A DNA stretch of 5,687 bases. Origin: an uncultured Ruminococcus sp. (GTDB lineage: Bacteria; Bacillota; Clostridia; Oscillospirales; CAG-272). Position 1 is the first letter of the stretch. Each line of letters opens with the position of its first letter. Positions 1-5,297 of this stretch are shown here, one piece after another. The notes below the pieces were generated by a model. The model was not told the origin of the DNA and did not search any database. It worked only from the letters and a program-made list of their open reading frames with translations. The position numbers were made by a program, and so were the translations under genes. Where the stretch lies: NCBI GenBank assembly GCA_902803255.1, contig CADCPG010000114.1, positions 1-5,687 of the forward strand, read 5' to 3'.

Positions 1-9
1 CAGTCGAGT

Positions 10-36
10 AGCCAACAGGACTTTCACCCGAAGGCT
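10..36 (-). ncRNA. Group II intron domain VI-like hairpin
   Basis: On the minus strand, AGCC pairs with GGCT. After a 2x2 UU/UU internal loop, CGGG pairs with CCTG around a 7-nt loop (TGAAAGT). It begins 6 nt after domain V, the expected place for domain VI, which carries the branch-point adenosine. I cannot say with confidence which adenosine is the branch point. Confidence 0.65.
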
Positions 37-42
37 CTCACG

Positions 43-76
43 GAACCGTACGTGAACCTCTCGATTCATACGGCTC
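43..76 (-). ncRNA. Group II intron domain V catalytic hairpin
   Basis: The minus strand gives a 34-nt hairpin. GAGCCGTA pairs with TACGGTTC (one G-T pair), then a two-nucleotide CG bulge on the 3' side, then TGAATC paired with GGTTCA and closed by a GAGA tetraloop. Size, the AGC triad in the lower stem, bulge position and GNRA loop all match the conserved active-site domain of group II introns. All pairs are intact, so the domain has not visibly decayed even though the rest of the ribozyme is missing. Confidence 0.88.
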
Positions 77-145
77 TTATCAATCACAGGATCGAAGTGA
101 TCAATCCTTTGGAATGATTTATCCCCATCACTTTTGAACAACTGC

Positions 146-186
146 ACGCCAAAGCGGCCCGGATGATCTCCGGGCCGCTTTGGCGT
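146..186 (-). terminator. Strong hairpin terminator of the operon
   Basis: A 17-bp perfect inverted repeat (146-162 with 170-186) encloses a 7-nt loop (163-169). It starts 27 nt after the stop codon of the ceramidase-like gene on the minus strand. The stem is very GC-rich at its top. The tail after it on the minus strand (TGCAGTTGTTC) is only moderately T-rich, so this is an imperfect intrinsic terminator by the classical definition. Its position at the operon end still makes termination or 3'-end protection the likely role. The intron remnant lies just beyond it. Confidence 0.8.
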
Positions 187-213
187 CGTGTATATTTTCT
201 GTCAGTCTGTCAG

Positions 214-1719
214 TTATTCGGCAAACAGCTTCCCGATCTCGTCGAGGATGTTCTCTGCGAGTTTGTAGCCGCCTTCGTGGCCGACCCAGCCGGACGATAC
301 GTAAGCCGAGTAGTGGCCTCCCTTCTCCGCCTCTTCGGTGGGAAGGTATCCGCTCGCGCCGTTGGCGAGCTGGATGAGGAAGGTCTGCTTCGCCGCACTG
401 CGGGCCCTTATGATATTGGCGAAATCAAGGAAGAGCTCGAACGGGTTGGTGGCGATCGCGATGTCCCCGAGCCGGATGACGTGTATCTCGGTCATAAAGG
501 TGTCTGTCGTCTTCTGGTAGTCGTACCTTGCGGCGATCCCGGCGGACTCGTGCATCGCGGCGCTGTCGCGGAAGTTGATCTTCCGTCCCCTGCATTCGAC
601 CGCGAAGGCATCGAGAGCCGCTCTGGCGGCCCTGTTTTCCTCCTCCGTGACCCTGCGGAGCGGCAGCGGCATCTGTATCACTTCGTGTTTGAAGGGAACG
701 CTGTCGAAGTATTCCCTGCCGGCCGCGTCCTCTTCGAAGATCGCGGTGACCTCGTCAGTGATCCTGCGGCCGATCTTCCAGGTGCCCTTCACGTCGAACA
801 TCGACGGATCGGCGCGGCGCGCCGGCGGGTCGTTCCTGATCACGTTCGGGTCCTCGATCGGGGTCTCGGGCTCCACCCAGCGCACGAGATCGCGCGGGCA
901 CTGGTCGCCGGCGGGCGAGCAGATGCCGAGCACCTTGAAGTCCTCGCCGAAGCGGCGGCGGAGGAGTATCCTCACCTTGCCCCAGTAGTCGGACGAGATG
1001 AAATAGCGCTGCTCGACCACCTGCGCCGGGCAGGCGATGTTGATGACGGCTCCGGTCGGCTTCATCGACTTATCGTACACGAAGATCATCTCGACTCCGT
1101 TGTCGTTGCCTCCCTCGAGCTTTTTGAATTCGGAGGTATAGGTGTCGCCCCACATCTTCGCGGTACCGTCGAAATAGCATACGCGGCGGTTCATACCAAC
1201 GGCCGCGCGGCCGAAAGCGGGGGCGAAGCGGGCGGGCGCTCTGTTCTTCCAGGCCTGTGCGGCGGCGTCGGAGAGACGCCCGGCGAGGAACCGGCCTGCC
1301 TCGAGCGGTTCCATGAGGTTGTCGGTCTCAACATTGCCGTTACCGAATACCGGCTCCTCGGGGATTCCGAGGTAGTCCTCCAGCGCGTGGAGATTGAGGT
1401 CGTTCGACGTCTGGTATACGAACGAGGTGTGGGTGTGCGTGGCACCGACGATCAGTTTCATCGGGTCGAAGCCGGGAGCCTTGTCCTTCAGCTCGGCTCT
1501 TACCATCGCGACCAGATCGGCCGTGACGTGCGTGAGATCGGCGGATATGATGACGGCCTGCTCGCCGTCCGATTCGATCGCCAGCGCGGTCGCGGTGATC
1601 GGGGTCTCGACGTACTGCGAGATCCTGTCGTAGAACTGTCCTTCCAGCATGATCCTCCGGCCTTCGGGGGTGATGCTCACCTCGGCCCAGCCGAGTTTCA
1701 AAGAACCGTTGTTTGCCAT
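214..1719 (-). CDS. Neutral/alkaline ceramidase-like hydrolase, cytoplasmic
   Basis: The 501-residue protein resembles the neutral/alkaline non-lysosomal ceramidase N-terminal family, zinc amidases that cleave the N-acyl bond of ceramide. Family landmarks are the opening KLGWAEVSITP (8-18), a VGATHTHTS zinc-site motif (91-99), an AGDQCPRD loop (270-277) at the position of the family's GDxSP nucleophile motif, a GDIAIATNPFELF segment (418-430) with a candidate zinc-ligand Glu428, and GASGYLPT (454-461) with a candidate ligand Tyr458. Two departures stand out. Cys274 replaces the expected nucleophilic Ser, and ACPAQ (229-233) sits where characterised enzymes have a second zinc-binding His. There is no signal peptide or membrane segment, so it is probably cytoplasmic, unlike classical secreted ceramidases. 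The start follows AGAAGG (1731-1736) with an 11-nt gap, and the family motif begins 7 residues in. It is the last gene of the operon, 40 nt after the MBL gene. Family assignment is fairly sure; ceramide as substrate is not. Confidence 0.8.
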   Translation of the reverse strand: MANNGSLKLGWAEVSITPEGRRIMLEGQFYDRISQYVETPITATALAIESDGEQAVIISADLTHVTADLVAMVRAELKDKAPGFDPMKLIVGATHTHTSFVYQTSNDLNLHALEDYLGIPEEPVFGNGNVETDNLMEPLEAGRFLAGRLSDAAAQAWKNRAPARFAPAFGRAAVGMNRRVCYFDGTAKMWGDTYTSEFKKLEGGNDNGVEMIFVYDKSMKPTGAVINIACPAQVVEQRYFISSDYWGKVRILLRRRFGEDFKVLGICSPAGDQCPRDLVRWVEPETPIEDPNVIRNDPPARRADPSMFDVKGTWKIGRRITDEVTAIFEEDAAGREYFDSVPFKHEVIQMPLPLRRVTEEENRAARAALDAFAVECRGRKINFRDSAAMHESAGIAARYDYQKTTDTFMTEIHVIRLGDIAIATNPFELFLDFANIIRARSAAKQTFLIQLANGASGYLPTEEAEKGGHYSAYVSSGWVGHEGGYKLAENILDEIGKLFAE

Positions 1720-1730
1720 TGGAATATATG

Positions 1731-1736
1731 CCTTCT
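1731..1736 (-). promoter_or_regulatory. Shine-Dalgarno of the ceramidase-like gene
   Basis: AGAAGG on the minus strand lies 11 nt before the ATG, within the 40-nt gap after the MBL gene. The spacing is slightly long. I see no promoter in this gap, so the gene most likely depends on the upstream operon transcript. Confidence 0.55.
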
Positions 1737-1759
1737 TTCTTTAATCATTCACTGACTGA

Positions 1760-3592
1760 TCATTTCCTGAAACCGCTTCCGGCAGGTGTGTACGGGAGCG
1801 GGAATTCGGTGATACGGTCGTGCGCATTCCAGTATTCGACGACATGCAGTCTGTTGACGAGATAGTCGTTGTACCGGAAGGTGGCGATGTATACGGGCAC
1901 AAGGACGTCGCTCGTGGTGTAGAGCGCGACCGCGGGATCGACGCACGCGTAAAACGAGTTCGTGCCTCCTATGCCGCCGTGGTGGCAGACCTGGAGGATG
2001 TCGCTCTTGAGCGCGGCACCGAAGACCTCCGCCGTAAGATTGTTCGGGATCTCCTGAGAGTCTCCAGGGAACATTATCCTCTGCCCGGCTATGTCGACGG
2101 AGAAGATGAGCGAGCTGTTGTTCCAGTTGTTCTTCACCGATCCGATCGTCCGCGTCTTTGTGACGAAATCCTCCTGTGTGTAGAAGACCTCGATCACGGC
2201 GTCGGCGATACCGAACTTCTGTCCGGTGCGGAGCTTGAATACGGGGGTCTCCGGGATATTGCCTACCATGGCCGACCTCAGGCTCGTGTAGCTCGAGATA
2301 CCCTCGTCGTTCGCCTCCCTGCAGTCGGCGTCCGACGGCAGGTTCATCATGACGGATTCGATCTTCACCTTCCCGTTATAGATCGAGAGAAAGCTCTTGA
2401 AGCCGCCGACGTGATCGGCGTGGGAATGCGTTATGAACCACGCCGCTATGACAGGGCTGTTCCCGCCGGGCGCCTGCTCCAGCATCTTAGCGTAGATAGC
2501 TGAGGCGTATGAGGCGTTTCCGTTGTCGGACACTCCTCCGTCGATGACAATGAAGCGGCCGTCCGAGAGGCGAATCATCATGCACTCCAGCCCGGCTCCG
2601 GCGTCGTACCCCAGATACGTGGATGAAGTCGAAAAGCGGCGGCCGATCATCGTAAGCAGGGGAGTCGTCTTCTTTTCGTATTTTCCGTCGCCGCCCGGGA
2701 AGTAATTCTTCTCGGGTTCGGCGGTCACCCGGAGATATCCGTTCGCGCCGGTGAAGTTCACCGCGAACGAGCCGCCCTTTCCGGTGAATCCGGCGAAGCG
2801 GTTGACGTTCCGGTCGGAGGAGCCGGCGTCGCGGTCGTAGTTTTTAGTAAAGCCCGATCTCTCCATCAGCCCGATATAGGCGTCGGTCTGTTCGGGCGTG
2901 GCCTTCATGAACAGGATCTCGTAGGCTGAATCGCCGACCGAGATGACGTTCGACGGCGCGGCGCCCTCCATGTGAGGCAGAAGATCGAGGTATTCGCTGA
3001 GTGTGCCGCCGACCGTGTCGCTGCCGCGCACGGTGAGCGACCGTCCGTCGGACGAGAGGCTTTTTCCCAGCATGTCGCACAAGCGCTGCGCGAGCAGCGG
3101 CAGCGCGACCGGAGCCCACACGGCCGCGACGAGCTTGTTGCCGCGGACACACACGGTATAGTCGCCGTACGGCAGCGACTCCTTCACCTGTGCGGTCTGC
3201 GGATACGAGGTGTTGCCGATGAGTATCTCGACGTCGTCGGGCCGGTAGGTGCCGTCGGCGGAGTAATCGTCGGATATCCTGACATCACCGCCGGGAAAGA
3301 GGCCGAGGAGGTATTCCCTGACCGTCTTCGCCGCGGAGATCTCGGCATCGGTCGCCGAAAAACCGCGCACGACGTTCACAGAGATACTGCCGTTCTCGGC
3401 TATTACGAGGTCGGCTTCCGGCGCGGCCGCTTCCGATGTCTCAGGACCGCTGACGGCAGACGTGCCGTCACCTCCGGACCCGGTTCCCGCGCAGCATGAA
3501 AGGCAGGCCGCGGTAAGGACCGCCGCCAGCAGAAGGGCGGGAAGCCGGAAAAAACCGGCTCCCCGTCCGCGACCAGTATCAGTCGAGCGCAT
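1760..3592 (-). CDS. Lipoprotein with ComEC-like MBL-fold hydrolase domain
   Basis: This 610-residue protein is predicted to be anchored outside the membrane: arginines near the N-terminus, a hydrophobic stretch (about 17-29) and a lipobox LTAAC with Cys30, then a Gly/Ser/Ala/Glu-rich linker to about residue 60. Residues 61-190 resemble the alpha/beta domain found at the N-terminus of some glycosidases and Bacillota lipoproteins (VEILIGNT at 121-128). Residues 215-295 look like a second small domain, unrecognised. From about 310 comes the metallo-beta-lactamase fold: IVIDGG (348-353), metal motif HSHADH (389-394), NNSSLIFSVD (491-500), MFPGDS (507-512) and CHHGG (536-540). The NxSL, GDS and HHG set matches the MBL domain of ComEC/Rec2 proteins, but the membrane channel is absent. 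All expected metal ligands seem present, so it should be an active hydrolase; phosphodiester, lactone or other ester substrates are all possible. The ATG overlaps the solute-binding gene by 14 nt and has AAGGA 8 nt upstream. Confidence 0.85.
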   Translation of the reverse strand: MRSTDTGRGRGAGFFRLPALLLAAVLTAACLSCCAGTGSGGDGTSAVSGPETSEAAAPEADLVIAENGSISVNVVRGFSATDAEISAAKTVREYLLGLFPGGDVRISDDYSADGTYRPDDVEILIGNTSYPQTAQVKESLPYGDYTVCVRGNKLVAAVWAPVALPLLAQRLCDMLGKSLSSDGRSLTVRGSDTVGGTLSEYLDLLPHMEGAAPSNVISVGDSAYEILFMKATPEQTDAYIGLMERSGFTKNYDRDAGSSDRNVNRFAGFTGKGGSFAVNFTGANGYLRVTAEPEKNYFPGGDGKYEKKTTPLLTMIGRRFSTSSTYLGYDAGAGLECMMIRLSDGRFIVIDGGVSDNGNASYASAIYAKMLEQAPGGNSPVIAAWFITHSHADHVGGFKSFLSIYNGKVKIESVMMNLPSDADCREANDEGISSYTSLRSAMVGNIPETPVFKLRTGQKFGIADAVIEVFYTQEDFVTKTRTIGSVKNNWNNSSLIFSVDIAGQRIMFPGDSQEIPNNLTAEVFGAALKSDILQVCHHGGIGGTNSFYACVDPAVALYTTSDVLVPVYIATFRYNDYLVNRLHVVEYWNAHDRITEFPLPYTPAGSGFRK

Positions 3593-5063
3593 CCTGAGCG
3601 TCCTTGATGTCGTTCTTGAGCTTTGTCGCGATGGCGGCGAAGGTGGGGGTTATATCGGTCTTGCCGTACACGTTGAGGTTGTTGAGTATGTTCGTGCAGG
3701 TGCCGAAGTTGTTGGCCATGGCGGTGTCGATCGCTCCGTTCGCGTACGCGCGGTTGATCATGTCGATGGCGGTGGGATCCTGCGACACCCTGTAGTGCAG
3801 CACAAGGCTTATGTGCTTGTCGACGAGGTTTCCGTAGGAATACGCGCCGAGAGTGTCGAGCACGAGCCCGGATCTCTCGGTGTCGCCGGTAGCGACCGGA
3901 ATGACGAACCCGGCAGTCGCGCTGTACACCGGCGTGATGTACCTCTGCTGGTTCTTATCGTACTTGGGAACCACGACGATGCCGTACGGGATCTCGGTCT
4001 CCCTGATCTGGAGTACCTCGTTGGTGCCGGTAGTCAGGAAGAGGCTCTCGCCGTTGATGAAGACGGAGATGTAGTTCTTGATCCCCGATGTCCCGGTGTA
4101 TCCCGAATACTTGTTGTCGCTGGCTCCCGAGATCGCGACGTAGGGGCTGGTGATGAAGTGATCGGTAAATTTCGCGAAAGCGTCGATGTAGTTGTTCGAC
4201 AGGCCCTCGAATGAGAGGAGGCCGTCGCTGCCGCGCTCGCAGATCGGGAATCCCGACGAGAATATCAGGTTGCGGGAGTGGTTGATGTGTCCGGTGAGGC
4301 CGAGGATGTCCTTGCCGGGGATGTAAACGCCGTCGTTGTCGTTGTCGGTCGCGACGATCTGCATCATCGAATATGCCTTGTCCCAGGTCCAGTCGCCGCT
4401 CTCGACGAGCGAGTAGGGATCGTCGAGCTTGTACTCCGTGATCATGTCCTTGTTGAACACGAAGATGTAGAAGCTGCTGTAGAAGATGAGGCTGGCGTTG
4501 CCGAACGTGACATAGCGCTTGTTCCCCATGTTGACTTCCCTGTTGAAGCTCTGCTCCCACCAGGGATTCTCGAGGTTCAGCGTGTTGATCTGAGCCTGGT
4601 CGGCGACGTACCCGCCCTTGTAAAGCGTGAGGGCGTCGTAGGCGGGGACGAGAGCCAGGTCGTACGCGTCCTCGCCCGACGTGGCGGCAACAGTCATGAG
4701 CCTTGCGGCGACGCCGCTCTGGATGATCTGCTCGGTGATCTTGATGTTGAGTCTGTCTTCGGTATCCTGCTGACGGGTGTAGATGGCGTCCTGGATGATG
4801 TCGCCCGAGACCTCGTCGCAGCACATGTTGACGATCGCCCAGTCGTGTGTCGGAGTGAGGATCTTGAAGACGTATCCGTCGAGATCTTTCTTCTCCACGT
4901 GGGCAAGCGGGTCGTAATTCGTCTCTTCCGGTCCTTCGGCGCCCGACGCGGTAGTCACGGGGGCGGTCGTCTCGTTCTGGACTCCGCCGGCGCAGGCCGC
5001 CAGAGGCAGCGCGATCGCCAGAGCCAGCGCCGCGCAGAGATACTTCAGGATTCCTTTTTTCAT
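3579..5063 (-). CDS. Extracellular solute-binding lipoprotein (ABC-type, family 1-like)
   Basis: This 494-residue protein has a clear lipoprotein signal: MKKGILKY, hydrophobic 9-20, lipobox LAAC with Cys24, then a Thr/Glu-rich linker to about residue 50. The mature part reads as a periplasmic-binding-type protein of the kind that feeds carbohydrate ABC importers: a GYVFKILTP first strand (63-71), TEDRLNIKI (101-109), AYDLALVP (133-140), NPWWEQSFN (166-174), FNKDMITEYKLDDPYSLVESGDWTWD (203-228) and a DNDNDG acidic loop (240-245). The residues from 380 on (SATAGFVIPVATGD) also fit. Such a lipoprotein would present ligand to a permease, but no permease or ATPase gene follows. Instead it heads an operon with two hydrolases. 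The start is set by the signal peptide and by AAAGGA 11 nt upstream. Ligand specificity cannot be read from sequence. Confidence is high for the fold, low for a sugar ligand. Confidence 0.88.
   Translation of the reverse strand: MKKGILKYLCAALALAIALPLAACAGGVQNETTAPVTTASGAEGPEETNYDPLAHVEKKDLDGYVFKILTPTHDWAIVNMCCDEVSGDIIQDAIYTRQQDTEDRLNIKITEQIIQSGVAARLMTVAATSGEDAYDLALVPAYDALTLYKGGYVADQAQINTLNLENPWWEQSFNREVNMGNKRYVTFGNASLIFYSSFYIFVFNKDMITEYKLDDPYSLVESGDWTWDKAYSMMQIVATDNDNDGVYIPGKDILGLTGHINHSRNLIFSSGFPICERGSDGLLSFEGLSNNYIDAFAKFTDHFITSPYVAISGASDNKYSGYTGTSGIKNYISVFINGESLFLTTGTNEVLQIRETEIPYGIVVVPKYDKNQQRYITPVYSATAGFVIPVATGDTERSGLVLDTLGAYSYGNLVDKHISLVLHYRVSQDPTAIDMINRAYANGAIDTAMANNFGTCTNILNNLNVYGKTDITPTFAAIATKLKNDIKDAQDALD
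3601..3605 (-). promoter_or_regulatory. Shine-Dalgarno of the MBL lipoprotein, inside the preceding gene
   Basis: AAGGA on the minus strand lies 8 nt before the ATG at 3592 and is embedded in the last codons of the solute-binding protein gene. This supports the start choice, which also gives a complete signal peptide, and suggests translational coupling. Confidence 0.65.
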
Positions 5064-5074
5064 CGCTATGCCGT

Positions 5075-5080
5075 TCCTTT
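5075..5080 (-). promoter_or_regulatory. Shine-Dalgarno of the solute-binding lipoprotein
   Basis: AAAGGA on the minus strand lies 11 nt before the ATG at 5063, between the operator at 5100-5109 and the start codon. Confidence 0.65.
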
Positions 5081-5099
5081 CGGTTTAAAAATGGCTTTT

Positions 5100-5109
5100 G
5101 TTTCGAAAC
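5100..5109. promoter_or_regulatory. LacI-type operator in the operon leader
   Basis: GTTTCGAAAC is a 10-bp perfect palindrome with the central CG typical of LacI-family operators. The 14-nt string GTTTCGAAACTTTG (5100-5113) recurs at 5261-5274 near the divergent regulator gene. Its position within the transcribed leader implies repression by blocking elongation or open-complex escape rather than by covering the -10/-35. That the adjacent LacI protein binds it is inferred. Confidence 0.78.
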
Positions 5110-5142
5110 TTTGTTATTACAAGCATCGTTTCCACTGTGACA

Positions 5143-5171
5143 ATTATATAAAACACGCGTCCGTTTGTCAA
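5143..5171 (-). promoter_or_regulatory. Perfect-consensus sigma-A promoter of the operon
   Basis: On the minus strand, TTGACA (5171-5166), a 17-nt spacer and TATAAT (5148-5143) match the vegetative promoter consensus at all 12 core positions. Transcription should start near 5136, giving a leader of about 73 nt before the solute-binding gene. A promoter this strong normally needs repression; the palindrome at 5100-5109 lies in the leader, about 31 bp downstream of the predicted start. Confidence 0.88.
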
Positions 5172-5179
5172 GCGTTTTC

Positions 5180-5198
5180 GGGAAAAAAATATTTTCCC
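5180..5198. promoter_or_regulatory. A/T-rich inverted repeat between the divergent -35 boxes
   Basis: GGGAAAA (5180-5186) and TTTTCCC (5192-5198) form a 7-bp inverted repeat around AAATA, filling most of the gap between the two -35 elements. It could act as shared UP-element-like DNA for both promoters, or bind another regulator. Sequence alone does not decide. Confidence 0.45.
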
Positions 5199-5227
5199 TT
5201 GACAAACTGTGATGGATGTGATAACAT
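5199..5227 (+). promoter_or_regulatory. Divergent sigma-A promoter of the LacI-family gene
   Basis: TTGACA (5199-5204), a 17-nt spacer and TAACAT (5222-5227), with TGA directly before the -10 box giving an extended -10 element. Predicted start is near 5234, with a leader of about 64 nt before the regulator ATG. The operator at 5259-5272 lies inside this leader, consistent with autoregulation. Confidence 0.82.
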
Positions 5228-5258
5228 AGATGTGTATAAAAATCGGTTTTGAGCAAGT

Positions 5259-5272
5259 AAGTTTCGAAACTT
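5259..5272. promoter_or_regulatory. LacI-type operator in the regulator's leader
   Basis: AAGTTTCGAAACTT is a 14-bp perfect palindrome sharing its 10-bp core with the copy at 5100-5109. It ends 25 bp before the regulator ATG and lies downstream of the predicted transcription start, a position suited to autorepression. Its longer symmetry suggests it is the stronger of the two sites. Confidence 0.8.
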
Positions 5273-5280
5273 TGGCAAAA

Positions 5281-5288
5281 AGGAAGGA
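5281..5288 (+). promoter_or_regulatory. Shine-Dalgarno of the LacI-family gene
   Basis: AGGAAGGA lies 9 nt before the ATG at 5298 and fixes the start, which in turn places the helix-turn-helix at the usual position near the N-terminus. Confidence 0.75.
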
Positions 5289-5297
5289 TCCCGGGCC

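Larger units (their letters stand above)
1..105 (-). mobile_element. Group II intron remnant, 3' end only (domains V and VI)
   Basis: Read on the minus strand, this stretch holds a canonical domain V (43-76) followed by a domain VI-like hairpin (10-36) and a pyrimidine-rich tail ending in ACTCGACTG at the window edge, which should be at or near the intron 3' end. Directly upstream of domain V is a small 9-bp stem (79-87 with 97-105, two G-T pairs, 9-nt loop) that could be a reduced domain IV base. Domains I to III and the intron-encoded reverse transcriptase should lie at higher coordinates, but from 146 onward the sequence is the terminator and coding region of an unrelated operon. The element is therefore 5'-truncated or internally deleted and cannot splice or move by itself. 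The exact right boundary (somewhere in 77-145) and the intron class cannot be fixed by eye. The segment looks less GC-rich than the neighbouring genes, consistent with foreign origin. Confidence 0.82.

Noticed and set aside
1..136. An open minus-strand frame reading through the intron domains V and VI
   Set aside because: The bases are fully explained by RNA secondary structure, and the translation shows no reverse transcriptase or maturase motif.
198..213. Tandem copy of the 8-mer TCTGTCAG next to the ceramidase-like stop codon
   Set aside because: Only two 8-bp units with no flanking element; likely a small slippage duplication rather than an insertion target duplication.
163..1755. A 530-codon open frame on the plus strand
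   Set aside because: It lies antisense to the ceramidase-like gene, starts in the terminator hairpin, is low-complexity in Arg/Val/Gly and shows no family motif. It is a GC-bias shadow.
3543..3560. 6-bp hairpin with a six-T loop (minus strand) just inside the MBL gene
   Set aside because: The T run is in the loop, not after the stem, and the bases encode the Gly-Phe-Phe-Arg-Leu part of the signal peptide. Probably coincidental, not a terminator.
4278..5252. A 324-codon open frame on the plus strand
   Set aside because: It is antisense to the solute-binding gene, has Val/Asp/Glu-rich shadow composition, no ribosome site, and runs through the divergent promoters.
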